64,000 nt of DNA, taken from Hydrangea macrophylla (lineage: Eukaryota > Streptophyta > Magnoliopsida > Cornales > Hydrangeaceae). Position numbers and translations under genes: made by a program. The notes beneath the pieces were generated by a model. That model did no database searches, was not told the DNA's origin, and saw only the letters and a list, made by a program, of their open reading frames with translations. Every line of letters begins with the position of its first letter. The stretch's first letter is position 1. The stretch lies in the NCBI GenBank assembly GCA_033977485.1, contig CM066994.1:87328371-87392370 (forward strand). Direction: 5' to 3'. Positions 1 to 11,840 of the stretch are shown piece by piece.

Positions 1-3000
1 ATATCTCGGATTAGGTGATATTTCCGCTCTACGTGCTTTCCCTTCCCGTGGTTCCTTGGCTCCTTGGACTGAGCCACTGCCCCACTATTATCGCAGTATA
101 GCGTAATAGGTGACAGCGACGCTGGTACCACCTCGAGTTCCATAAGGAACTTCTTGAGCCAAACAGCTTCCTTTGCGGCTTCACAAGCAGCCACATACTC
201 AGCTTCTGTAGTTGAGTCTGCAATGCATTTCTGCTTAATGCTCCTCCAACTGACAGCACCACCTCCCAAGGTAAAGAGATGACCGGACGTCGACTTTCTC
301 GAATCTTTATCTGACATAAAGTCCGAGTCAGTGTATCCTACTGGAATTAACTCACTACCGCCGTACATAAGCATGTAATCTTTAGTTCTTCTCAAGTACT
401 TAAGAATGTGCTTAACGGCTGTCCAGTGCTCTGGACCAGGATTCGATTGATACCTGCTAACCATGCCAACGGCAAAGCAGATATCTGGTCTAGTGCATAA
501 CATCGCATACATGAGACTTCCCACTACCGAGGCATAGGGAATTCCTGCCATGTGATTCCTCTCCTCTTGTGTCTTTGGACACTGGTCCTTGGAGAACGCT
601 AAACCATGCCTGAAAGGTAACAAACCTTTCTTCGAATTATCCATTGAAAACCTAGTTAGCACTTTCTCGATATAACCAGCTTGAGATAATCCCATTATCT
701 TTTGCTTGCGATCCCGAAAGAGCTTTATCCCAAGAATATAGCTCGCCTCTCCTAGATCCTTCATATCGAAAGTACTAGCTAGCCAGACCTTGACCGTTGA
801 CAGCTCCGCTACATCATTTCCAATGAGTAGAATGTCGTCAACGTAAAGCACAAGAAAGGCCACCACTTTCCCTTCACATTTCTTGTATACACAAGGTTCA
901 TCCAGATTTTGTATGAAACCAAACGACTTGACCGCTTGGTCAAATCGGATGTTCCAACTTCTGGATGCCTGCTTAAGCCCATAAATGGACTTTTGCAACT
1001 TGCATACCAAGTTACCTTTCCGACCAGCTATGAACCCTTCTGGTTGTTGCATATAGATGTCCTCCTCAAGATTGCCATTCAAGAATGCAGTCTTGACGTC
1101 CATCTACCAGATTTCATAATCTAGGCATGCAGCAATGGATAAGAGTATTCTGATGGACTTGAGCATGGCTACCGGCGAGAAGGTTTCCTCATAGTCAATG
1201 CCCTCCCTCTGAGTATAGCCTTTCGCCACAAGCCTTGCCTTAAAGGTCTCAACCTTTCCATCAGATCCTCTTTTCCTCTTGTAGACCCACTTGCAGCCAA
1301 TGGGTTTAATATTGGCTGGAAGTTCTACAAGATCCCAAACCTGATTTGAATCCATAGATTCCAATTCAGTCTTCACAGCTTTAATCCAATGAGCTGAATC
1401 AACATCAGCCATTGACTCTTCGTAAGTGGTAGGATCAGATTCAGATTCTATGGAGACAGCTTCAAAAACTTCTCCTAAGTACATGTATCTATCAGGCTGG
1501 CTGATAATCCTCCCACTACGACGAGGTACCGGTGCGGAAATGGGTGAAGAAGTGGTATTTTCTTGATTTTCATCATTATCAACTGCGGGTTGGACTGAGG
1601 GCTCTCCTTCTATCTCTTTAAGATCTATCCTTCCCTTAGGTTTATGGTTCATGATATAATCATCCTCCAAGAAAACAGTATTTGTACTAACAAACACTTT
1701 CTGTTCTCTTGGATCATAAAAATACCATCCATAAGTACCCTTTGGATACCCTACAAAGTAACATACTTCCGATCTAGAATCCAACTTGCTCATCTTTCCT
1801 TTGAGCACATGTGCCGGACACCCCCATATCCGGAGATGTTGCAAAGAAGGCTTGCGCCCAATCCACATCTCTCGTGGTGTCCTGGGAACAGATTTGCTTG
1901 GTACTAGATTTAGTATGTATGCAGCGGTTTCCAAAGCATAACCCCAAAGGAATAATGGCAACGCTGAATAACTCATCATCGACCTAGTCATGTCTAAAAG
2001 AGTCCGATTCCTTCTCTCCGCTACACCGTTCTGCTGAGGCGTACCAGGTGCAGTCAACTGTGACAGAATCCCATTCTGTACGAGGTGATCAATAAATTCA
2101 TTAGAGAGGTACTCGCCACCTCGATCAGATCGAATGGCCTTGATATGTGTGCCCGATTGCTTCTCCACTTCAGCCCTAAACTCTTTGAACTTTTCAAAGG
2201 CTTCAGACTTGTGCTGCATTAGGTACACATATCCATACCTAGAGTGGTCATCGGTAAATGTTATGAAATACTCATAACCACCCCTTGCTCTAATATTTAT
2301 TGGTCCACACACATCAGTATGAACTAATTCCAACAATGCATTGGTCCTATTGCCCTTTGCAGGAAAGGGCCTTTTGGTCATCTTACCCTCCAAACAAGAC
2401 TCGCAGACTTCCATTGGTTCGAGAACCAAATCGCCTAAGACCCCTTCTTTGACTAGTCTGCCAATCCTATTCAGATTGATATGGCCAAGCCTCATATGCC
2501 AAAGCCTTGTTGGATTAGTGGAAGGTTCCTTTCTTTTAGATGGTACAGAAACCACTGAGTTATTAAGTTCCATGCAAGAGTCTTTAGAAATATTGGGAGT
2601 AATCACATACAAACCATTTGATTTAACACCAGAACATATAAAAGAACTATTTCTTTTAATCACAACTTCAGTTCCAAAATGAAAAGAATAACCATTATTC
2701 GATAAATTAGAAACTAAAATTAAATTACATCTCATTGAAGGGACGTAAAGTACATCTGATAAAATCAAAACTTTATTGTCTAGAAATTCTAAAACTACGA
2801 CTCCTATAGCAACCGCAGAAACGGTTGCGCTAGAACCTAGAGTAAGTACGATTTCCCCATCACTGCACTTCCTGGTTGATCTGAACCCCTGCAATGAATT
2901 ACAGATATGGTTAGTCGCACCAGAATCAATGCACCAAGTGTTTGAAGTATCCGTTATAAAACTTACTTCAATCACATGTGATTCAATCATACCTTGAACT

Positions 3001-3848
3001 CTTGTAGCTAAGAATTCTGGACAGTTCCTCTTCCAGTGGCCCTTCTCACCGCATTGGAAACACTTTCCTTTGCCTTGGCCACCCACCTTCCCTTTGCCCT
3101 TACCTTTTCCCTTAGATTTTGCAATCTTAGGGACTGGTCCAATACTTGAACCACCAGTGCTAGCTTTCTTCTTCCCTTTCTTTCCTTTCGGCACAGATCG
3201 GGAAGAGGAAGCGCTTTTCTCAACGTTCAAAACGTTGACCCCAGGTTTGATCACCCCTTCCGCTGTCAAAAGAGAACTCATCAATTCGCTCATTGAAAAA
3301 TTCATTTGATTCATATTATAGTTAAGTTTAAATTGAGCGAATGAAGGCGACAGCGAATTAAGGATCATATCAACTTGGGTCTGTGCATCGATGTTGGCAC
3401 CTAGGGTCTCCAGCTCGTTTAAATAACCAATCATTTTTAAAACATGTTCCTTGACTGGAGTCCCTTCCGACATCTTCGCACTCATTATCTTTTGCATGGC
3501 TACCTGTCTGGCAGGCCTGCCATGCTCCCCAAACATCTTTTTCAGGGATGTGATAATGTCACTGGCGGAATCGTTCGATTGGAATTGATGTTGTAACACA
3601 CCAGCCATTGAGGCCAGAATGTAGCAACGAGCCATTCCATTCGACTTCTTCCATTTGTCAAACTCGCGTCTGGCAGCTGCCGAAGCATTTGCCGCGGGTT
3701 CTTCAGGGCTTGGGGTGGTGAGGACATATATGTGATCCTCCGCAGTTAACACGATGTCAAGGTTACGTTTCCATTCAGTGTAGTTATTTCCAGTTAACTT
3801 GTTTTGAGTGAGTATGGTAGCAAGTGGACTAAATGCAGATCCAGACAT
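1..3848 (-). pseudogene. copia gag-pol polyprotein, one in-frame stop, 3' end off the window
   Basis: The frame opens at ATG 3848 and runs 914 codons to a TAG at 1104-1106, then continues without another stop to base 1. Domains in order: copia-type gag (residues about 1-250); CCHC zinc knuckle near residue 262 ([14 protein letters not shown]); aspartic protease near 307 ([10 protein letters not shown]); integrase with HTD near 510, the RSDRGGEYL motif and the NGVAERRN glutamate; the start of RT (GCKWVYKRK). Beyond the TAG, at 1-1103, are MDVKTAFLNG, the YVDD catalytic box near 837-848, then RNase H with YTDSD and TEAEY. The stop sits where copia RTs usually have glutamine before MDVKTAFLNG, consistent with a single C-to-T change. 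The product would copy and integrate the element. The start is the first ATG after the leader. The rest of RNase H is off the window. Confidence 0.93.
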
Positions 3849-5519
3849 TATGATTTACTGAAAAATCAAAACAAAATAAATATGGATATCAGAATTTGAT
3901 AGTTTGAAATAAAAGAATCCTTTTAAAACTCTTATTTTAAAACAAAGTCGCCGGAATATCGAAATGAAAGAATAAAGCCTCCGTGTGGTGGTCAATGTTC
4001 GATCTTTCGATTAATCATGACTTGTTCGCTATGCAACTCTTGCAAAAACAAGTTATGACTCCCGAACCTATTTGATCTCTAAGTTTCTGAATAATGCCCC
4101 GTGTGGGATCCCTTATCCATAGCTTAGCTAGTGTATACCATTAACTAAGATCCAATCACAACCGTCTCAAGTAGCGCCTCCGTGTGGTGGTCACCCTCTA
4201 ACACGTCTGATTGATCCTATCCATAGGAAGTTCACATCTAGTAACCAATGAGCAGTGTACCCTCCGTATGGAATGATCACCCCTGGCGAGGTGACACAGA
4301 ATACACTACTCATCTTACAATGAACCGTTAATGGAAGATCGTGGGTGTTATTTGATAAGACCCTCTCCCACTAGATTTAGTAAATTAAGGATTTATTTGA
4401 TAAGACCCTTCCCATAAACATCTAATGTTTACTAATGTGTTGAAAACGGTTTTTGAATTTTATTTTAGAAAACTTGTTTTAAGTGCATGCAACAATGTAT
4501 TATACGCCAATCACAAAACAAGCACATAAAACAAAAAACTAAAATGAAATATAGGCATTCAAACAATGCCTCTATCTCCCATGGCTATATCTCCATAGAA
4601 CCTGCTTTTGGTTTGATCGCCTCCAGCTCCATCTTCATGGACAACGGCTCCTTGCTCCATCTTCATGGATTTTCTAATTCTATTACATTGAACCTATGCC
4701 TCTGTTGAAGCTTACAATTTATCTAGAAATAGAAATAGCAACAACAAAATAAAAGGCTAGGGAAACCGGTGCGACTTTCCTTTTCGTAGGATTGAAGTCG
4801 CAGCGCCCTTTACATATGCCTTAAAACCAAACCAAACTTAAAACAACACACCAATCTTAAAACATTCAAACACAAAATTAAATGCTCTTGGCGCCATGGG
4901 AGATAGCGACTAACTTTTGCTGCAAAAGGTTAGTTGAACACACATCCACGCATATATATAACAAAATATAACTATTGGAACACTTAATTGATTCACACAG
5001 TATATAAACACTTTACATACTGAATTAGAACTTAAAACAGCATCTTACATCTCTGTCACAGTTCGATCGATCGAAGAACGTTTGATCGCTCGAACCTTCG
5101 ATCGATTGAACACTGTTCAATCGCTTGAACATTCTGTTTCACAGAATGATTTAAAAAAATTTTACAGAAATAATTTAAAATTAAAGTATAATTTAAAAAA
5201 CCTTTACAACTGTGAACAGAACACCTGGACAGAGAATCTGTCTCGATCGATCGAACACTATTCGATCGATCGAACACCAGAAGGCTTCGATCGATCGAAA
5301 CTAGTTCGATCGATTGAGAACAGACTGTTCGATCGATCGAAACAAGTTCGATCGATCGAACCCACCTTGCATCCTATGCAATCACAGTTTTGTATTCTGC
5401 TGCGATAACACTGCAGAAACAGATCTGTGACGATGCAGTTTCAAAAACAGTTCTAAAATTAACATGCAAATCAAAACTAGGGTTCCAAAAAAAACGCATC
5501 TATAGATCCAAACGAGCGT
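3849..5519 (-). other. copia 5' leader, between PBS and gag
   Basis: This is a long (about 1.7 kb) untranslated leader with no convincing ORF on the sense strand. Around 3985-4330 it contains several imperfect copies of a phrase like CCTCCGTGTGGTGGTCA. At 5058-5360 it carries the CGATCG palindrome array listed separately. Confidence 0.7.
5058..5360. repeat. CGATCG palindrome array in the copia leader
   Basis: There are about nine copies of TTCGATCGATCGAA or close variants (for example CGATCGATTGA and CAATCGCTTGA). They are spaced irregularly by 10-30 bases, with an unrelated AT-rich stretch from 5140 to 5230 between two clusters. Each perfect unit is self-complementary. The same motif recurs in the LTR at 5913-6023. 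Apparent ORFs through it show recurrent RSIE/DRS peptides, a by-product of the DNA repeat. Confidence 0.85.
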
Positions 5520-5532
5520 GGCTCTGATACCA
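5520..5532 (-). promoter_or_regulatory. copia primer binding site, initiator tRNA-Met type
   Basis: On the minus strand the LTR end (CCAACA) is followed by a 2-nt spacer and TGGTATCAGAGCC. This is the standard plant copia PBS complementary to the 3' end of initiator tRNA-Met. Confidence 0.93.
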
Positions 5533-5534
5533 AT

Positions 5535-6629
5535 TGTTGGAAAAACAGGTTTAAAATGAAAAGTTTAAACGCGCAGCGGAAAATCAAGTTATAAAAACTT
5601 TATTGGCATTCCATGATTTACTACTCGTCAATTCCATAGATGTGTACAAGGGGTTGCAAGAATTATACCTTAGTGTCTTGAACCCAATTCTGAAACTTTA
5701 ACTTCCAGCAGCCTCCACTAGATGATCTTCACCCTTATGACTCCTGCGGATGCCTGCCGGAAAGACTAGGGTTGGTGGGAACCCTAATAGAGAGGATAGA
5801 GAGGGTTTTGGGGCTCCAAAACAGTTTCTGCAGCTTCTGACGTTCAAAACGACGAACAACTTTTTCCAGAACGCAGCTGCCCTATTTATAGATTCCCAGA
5901 ACCGACCTAACCTTCGATCGATCGAAGGACTTCGATCGATCGAACATTCGATCGATCGAACCTTTCTCGATCGATCGAACCTGATGCCTTCAATCGATCG
6001 AACTATCTTCAATCGATCGAACCTGTCAGGACAGTTTCCTCAAGCGTCTTTCCAAGCATCCTTGCGGAGCTAAGAGTGGGACCTCCTAGGCTCTTTATTG
6101 TTGGCTCAGACCAGTTTATTAATTACCATGACCAAACTCTTTGATCAGCAAACTAACCAACTGGTCAGTTAACGTTTACTCCACTATAAAACGATAACTG
6201 AACTCCAACGCAAAAGAACATATCCGAAGCGATAACTAGACTTGTATGTTGTACTAATGTCCCTCTACCGTCAGCATTCGTAATCATATTCAGGTAGTCG
6301 GATAACTGTTACTGTCAACCTGAATCATGATTACTTCTTGTATTCCTTGAGTCCCATTCACCTCTCATGATTACCAAACATATTAATAACTCTTATCAAC
6401 AAGACTGCAGTACTCAGTAATCGACTTGGTGACATTCTCAAGGGAATGCTTACTCTGAATCAGAGGGTAGATTCTATCTTGACAATATATGTTCACAACC
6501 CTATGGACATGACATACCCAAGATACCCAGGTGTTGATCTTCTATAGACCTCACTGATTGGTAAGTCAAAGCAGCCATATCCATAGTCTGTGTTCATAAT
6601 CATCTCAAGATTGAGAACACGTACCTTAT
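5535..6629 (-). repeat. copia 5' LTR, PBS-side part
   Basis: The plus strand starts TGTTGGAAAAAC. It is cut at 6629 by Tat-1, which duplicated TTAT, and continues at 27605-28005 where it ends CCCAACA. The reconstructed LTR length is about 1.5 kb. A TATA box lies on the minus strand at 5891-5881 (CTATAAATAGG), so U3 lies at higher coordinates and R/U5 at lower ones. The solo LTR at 56937-58739 is a diverged relative: it shares the ends, the TATA position, a phrase around GAGTGGGACC, and sequence equivalent to the Tat-1 insertion site. Confidence 0.92.
5913..6023. repeat. CGATCG palindrome array upstream of the copia TATA box
   Basis: Six units of TTCGATCGATCGAA or near variants occur in 111 bp. 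The array begins about 22 bp upstream of the minus-strand TATA box, so it occupies the core-promoter-proximal U3. The placement suggests a transcription-factor binding array. The diverged solo LTR at 56937 has an AACCGGTT array at the same place. Confidence 0.85.
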
Positions 6630-9600
6630 TGTGGACCACTGCGAATGAGGAGGTCCTGACGCTCTCCCTCGATAGTGTCCCGGGACGGATCCCAAGGAGC
6701 ACACTTCAGGGAAAACTAGGACTTCCTCACGCGATCCTAGAGACAAAGAGTCGCCACCTAATTTTTATCGGGAATTAGGAAACCCAAGTTTGACTCGCCC
6801 AAAATTGAATAAGGTTACTCGCCCTTCATTACCAGAACAAGGTTCGGGGGTCTTGGTACGAGAGGGGAAGGAGCCCAAGCAGGACTAAAGCACCCCCTCC
6901 TCGCAATACCGAATGGTAGGCCTTGATTCAAATATCCTTGTTATTAATTCATAATAGATGTTGTTTCCTCAAACATACTAGATAGATATATACATGGCAA
7001 AAAGAAACATCTAATGAAAATCATTTCAAGAGACTAAATCAAGTAGAAAGCGGATGCTCATGCAATACAAGGGAGAAGTATACTCACAGTGGCTAGTCCC
7101 GCCCGGGACCGATGCAAATAAAGTAAACATGTCATGATATGCAAAGGGAACGAGAAGACTTACATTGGTTGACTCAAGCGGAGTCGCGAAAGCAAAAAGA
7201 ATGGAAACGTGCAATGCAATCATGCAACAATCCTAGATAAGATGTCTCTAACAAATAATCATATAAACGGAGACTATCCTAAAGGAAATGTGTCGTTGAA
7301 ATCAAAGTTGTAAACCTAGAAAAATTCTAAAAGAAAGGATAGAGATAGTACACGATACATGGGCACTAAGCCACATGTAGACGAGGCAAACCACAAATCG
7401 AAGTCCGGGTCCGAGGCACTTAATTCTCTGCACTAATACACCAAAGAATACCCAAGCATTGCAAAAATACAAGCAAACAAATGATATGCATGATAAACAA
7501 AGAAAACATGTCATCAATCAAATTTCCAGATTCAGCAACCTCTAATGAATCCTATCAAAAGTGGTCTTAAACATGAGCTGGATAAAAACCCTTTTACAGA
7601 AAGTTAGATACATGTCTTAGGGAACTTCTCCAAAAAGTGGGACCTTAATATCAATTTTATTGTTTGAGAAATAAATGTTTTGGGAACAGTGGATCAGGAC
7701 TGTCCATTGTTCTTGTAAAAATCATAATTAAATCTACAAAAATCATATGAAGCTCTATTTGGTGTCAAAAGAAAGCTATTTCATTGTAGTATATGATAAA
7801 AATAAACCCATGGACATTCTGTAATCACAAGGTTTCTGAAAAAGTGTTTTAAACAAACTCTGTTATTCTGGAAATTTGGTATCATTTGACAAATGAATGC
7901 AAAACATAATAGAAGTATAATAGAAGTTCATGAATCATGTTAACCAAGTTGATTTAAGCTTTTGATCTCTCATCCATTTATCCTAGGTGATTTCTAAACC
8001 AAGTTTTATTCATCAATTGTTGTTGAGTGATCAAGGTATGACCATTTTGTATACATGATCATATTTGTAATTAAACTTAGAAAATTCCAGAATAGTTGTA
8101 TCAACTTTAAACGCTTAGAAAACGATCCTAACTCGATCGTATGCTCACGATTTTACATCGGCATATAGATATATGAGTTAGGAATCATCCCCAAAAAGCG
8201 GAACGTCGATAACTATTATAGATTTTCTGAAATTCAAGCACAAAGAGACGATGTTCAAATCTGTCAACCGATTTCTCAACAATTTCTAAAAATAGTATAT
8301 GAATCCTAAAAGCTCTCAAAACGGACCGGATGAAAGCTAATTCATCAAAGTTTACTCAGAAAATTTGAAATCCATCAAACTATGGGTTTTGATGGACCAA
8401 ATCTAATGGACAAAACCAATCTGCTTTGCTGAATTTTTATCTAGTTCATTTTAAAGTGTGAGGAAAACATTTTAGTGATAGTTGAAGCTTATTAGAGAGA
8501 TCAAACTCATAGATCAACTTAATTATCATGATTCCCAATCAATTTAGCCCTCAAGTTCTATGAAGAACTTTTAGATCAAGGATCAAAGGGACTTATAAAT
8601 ATCATGTTGGAGATGAACTTCAATAGGAATCATAGGTAATAGGAATAATCAAGAGATAGGTATGAACATAGAAATCATCCTTCTCATAGACCATATTTCC
8701 AAACCATCATGGAATTCAAAATAGATATATGTATATATATATAATCATGTATGCATGAATCTAAACTAAAATTGAAGAATGAAACCAAAATTGAAAATCA
8801 AAGTGAAAAACAATCTCTAATTGTAAATTATCAATAAAAATCAAAGAGATTTGGATCTAACTATGTGAGTGTGTGAAGAACATGAGAGGAAGAAGATGAG
8901 TGTTCTAATAAGTAGAAATAGAACTAAGTTAGATCCAAATCTTATAGATCTATATATACAAAGTAGGAATTAGAGATGAACTATAGTGTTTACCTCTTGG
9001 AGGATTCTCAATTACAAGACCAAAATTGATTTGAAGATCTTCTTCTTCAAGTGTTATTCAAGTGTTCTTCAAGCACTCATCCATGGAAGTTGAGGGAGGC
9101 AATTGATGTTCAAATTGTGGTCTAATTAGCCTGAGTTAATCTAAATTCAATTCATAATTTTCTCTCTCTAGAATTCACCTAAATTGAAAGTATATTCAAA
9201 GTATACTTATCTCTCTTGTATGTGCTTCTATGTGTGTTTGTATCTCCAAGTATATTCAAGTGTATCTCTTCCAAGTGTCTAGTGTGTTAAGATGTGATCT
9301 CATATGAGATGTATGAGATCTTATATAGAGTTTTGAAGACTTAGCTCTTAAGTTTCAGGGTTAAAACAGGATTTTTAGAGCTTAAAAGAGGGTTAAAATG
9401 GCCATTTCGGAGCCTAATACGCAATTTCCAGGCAATTTCCTCGCAGTGGGAAGCTTCTAGAAGGGTCTGGAACTCAAAAAGCTCCGTGGAGGACACAAAT
9501 GGAAGTGGCGGTTATGGTGGGACCCGCCACCCCCATACCCAAAACCGCCATTTACTATTTGGGTCCCTCTGGTCACCCACAAGCTCTGTTTCAAAAATCA

Positions 9601-10115
9601 CGTGCACTGCTTTTCCAGATTTTTGTAAAAATGCTTTTTGGTGTCCGAAATCGTCCGTTTACGTACCGTTGGAAAGCTGTCAGGTTGAATTTCAGTATAA
9701 AAATATTTCCAGAGGTTTTATAATGAGAATTGAAGTCCAATTGAAGTCCGGAAGTCCTCCGGAACTTTCGTCGTCTTTTTGAAATCAAATGACGTCTTTT
9801 CCAAAATTGCTTTCAAATGTGCGTCGATTTCGAACTTTTCTTTAAAATTGAATCTCTGGATACCTAGAATACTGCGTTTAGAACACTTAATGTTCATATA
9901 ACCCTGAGAGAATATGAATTCTGAGAGATGATTTTGACAAAAACCGGGATTTATCCATGGAAAAGGGCTTTTCTGAGCTTGAAGTCACCTTCCGAAGTCC
10001 GATCTTCTGATTGTGTGGAATCCAGTACCTTCCACGGGGTACTTTTCATCATCGAATCCTCCAAGACGTTGTCCACCCTAAATCCTATCAGTGTGGTCAA
10101 AATTGGGTGTCTACA
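6630..10115 (-). repeat. Tat-1 3' LTR
   Basis: It lies between TTAT and the PPT. On the minus strand it begins TGTAGACACCC at 10115 and ends GGTCCACA at 6630. A TATA box (CTATATAA) lies at about 9329-9321, leaving about 0.8 kb of U3 and an unusually long R/U5 of about 2.7 kb. No coding potential is apparent; small ORFs here are repeated identically in the other LTR. It contains a perfect heat-shock-element-like GAAGCTTCTAGAA at 9450-9462 and a TGGCGGTT/AACCGCCA dyad at 9506-9550. Confidence 0.96.
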
Positions 10116-10130
10116 GTTTGCCCCTCTTTG
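10116..10130 (-). promoter_or_regulatory. Tat-1 polypurine tract
   Basis: On the minus strand CAAAGAGGGGCAAAC directly precedes the 3' LTR start TGTAGACACC. The same tract, with one base different or none, precedes the LTRs at 28778 and 51282. Confidence 0.92.
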
Positions 10131-10333
10131 GCAGAGCTTGTTGTGAACAACGTGAACTGCAAGTGAGTGCCAAAGCCTTGAAGGCACCCAAATAACCATA
10201 CTGAGAGGTTTTAGGAAAAACAAAAAATAATTCGCAAAATCAAGAAATTCAAAATCAGAGAAAATCAAGAAATTACGAATGCAAGAATGCAATGCAATGC
10301 TGGGTAGAGGCGGCTAATTTGAAGCTGATGCTG

Positions 10334-10393
10334 GTCGTGCTCCGCTGGAGCTGCCTACGTATCCTTTCCAGGAATCAGACCAGGGCGTAGTTC
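10334..10393 (-). ncRNA. conserved stem-loop motif upstream of the Tat-1 PPT
   Basis: On the minus strand it reads GAACTACG, then CTGGTCTGATTCC, a short loop, GGATACGTAGGCAGC, then GAGCACGACCAGCATC. CTACG pairs with CGTAG and ATTCC with GGAT, giving a nested stem-loop. Homologous copies sit in elements a (28564-28612) and b (51068-51130), 150-250 nt upstream of each PPT. This is an RNA or DNA element of unknown role, not a proven ncRNA gene. Confidence 0.6.
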
Positions 10394-10689
10394 AAGCGCG
10401 CGGGAAAACGGAAAACAAACAACAACAATGCGGATGAAATGCTCCTATCCTAGGATGCTGGTGCAGTATGAAAACATGAAATGTGAAAGTACTGGAGGAA
10501 TCATCCTCAAGGGTTCCCTAGATGCAAAATCTAATGCAAAGGATGCAACGACTCTCTCTCACAGTCGAATATGCTAAAGGTATCTTGGATGATTCTCGAG
10601 GTTTTTGTCAAAGTTATTCTTCTGATCTTAAGGCTCGTAGGCGTCATCTATATCCTGGACGACTCTTGAAATAGCGAAGTATCTTGGAT

Positions 10690-11070
10690 GAATTCTGAGT
10701 CATGTCAAACAACTGGACGATTGCTGGTGTAGAGTCCTTCTGCTGGGGACGATTACTGATGTAGAGTCCTTCTGCTGGGGACGATTGTTGATGTAGAGTC
10801 CTTCTGCTGGGGACGATTGCTGAAATAGGTCCTTCTTCTGTGGACGATTGCTGATGTAGAGTCCTTCTGCTGGGGACGATTTGCTGATGTAGAGTCCTTT
10901 TGCTGGGGACGATTGCTGGTGTAGAGTCCTTCTGCTGGGGACGATTGCTGATGTAGAGTCCTTTTGCTGGGGACGATTGCTGATGTAGAGTCCTTCTGCT
11001 GGGGACGATTGCTGATGTAGAGTCCTTTTGCTGGGGACGATTGCTGATGTAGAGTCCTTTTGCTGGGGAC
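10690..11070. repeat. 32-bp minisatellite in the Tat-1 pol-to-LTR region
   Basis: About eleven copies of a 32-bp unit containing GATGTAGAGTCCTTCTGCTG followed by GGGACGATTGCT. Differences are mainly single bases (TTCTG versus TTTTG). The unit length is not a multiple of three, so apparent ORFs rotate frame and I do not regard them as genes. Minisatellites between pol and the 3' LTR are a known feature of plant Tat/Ogre elements and a reported source of satellite DNA. Confidence 0.9.
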
Positions 11071-11840
11071 AAATCTTCTGAAACAGGTCTCTCTGCCGGA
11101 GACAAATCTTCTGCTCTTCTGAAACAAGTCCTTCTTCTAGACAAATCTTCTGTAACAGGTCTGGAAACAAGTCTTCTGAAACAGGTCTCTCTGCCGGAGA
11201 CAAATCTTCTGTTCTTCTGAAACAGGCCCTTTTTCCGAGGACAAATCTTCTGTGGCAGGTCTAGAAACAGGTCTCTCTGCCGGAGACAAATCCTCTGTTC
11301 TTCTGAAACAGGCCCTTCTTCTGAGGACAAATCTTCTGTTCTGATGCACGGATTCTGAGAGATACACAAATTCTGAGAGATGACCCTTCTTCTGAGAGCA
11401 ACCCACGGATACACGATTCTGATTTTGAGAGAAACCCTACATTCTGGAGGCAACCCTGATATGCGATGCTGAGAAATACATGATTCTGAGAGAAACCCTA
11501 CATTCTGGAGGCAACCCTGGATACACGATTCTGATTCTGAGAGAAACCCTACATTCTGGAGGCAACCCACGATTCTGAGAGAAACCCTACATTCTGAGAG
11601 CAACCCACGGATACACGATTCTTGGCATAAACCTTGTATTCTGGAGGCGACCCACGATTCTGATTCTGAGAGAAACCCTACATTCTGGAGGCAACCCACG
11701 ATTCTGAGAGAAACCCTACATTCTGGAGGCAACCCTGGATACATGATGCTTGGCATAAACCTTGTATTCTGGAGGCGATTTTGATGCTCAAATTCTGAGA
11801 GATACCCTTTATCTGGAGGCAACCCGTGGATACATGATGC
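11071..11840. repeat. two further degenerate tandem repeats in Tat-1
   Basis: From 11071 to 11345 the unit is about 33 bp and built on ACAAATCTTCTG...AACAGG...CTGCCGGAG. From 11350 to 11840 a unit of about 37 bp follows, built on ATTCTGAGAGAAACCCTACA with TTCTGGAGGCAACCC. All share TTCTG cores with the 32-bp array, suggesting descent from one ancestral repeat. A 392-codon minus-strand ORF runs through both arrays and is rejected as coding. Confidence 0.8.

Noticed and set aside
5056..5408. ORFs of about 70-110 codons rich in RSIE/DRS around the CGATCG arrays
   Set aside because: They occur on both strands and only mirror the palindromic DNA repeat.
9486..9788. Small ORFs on both strands in the Tat-1 LTR, repeated at 26972-27274
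   Set aside because: Present twice only because the LTR is duplicated; they overlap each other on opposite strands in U3 and match no family I know.
10644..11822. 392-codon minus-strand ORF and overlapping ORFs in other frames
   Set aside because: It runs through minisatellites whose unit is not a multiple of three; several frames stay open because the repeat lacks stops. The peptide is pure repeat with no domain.
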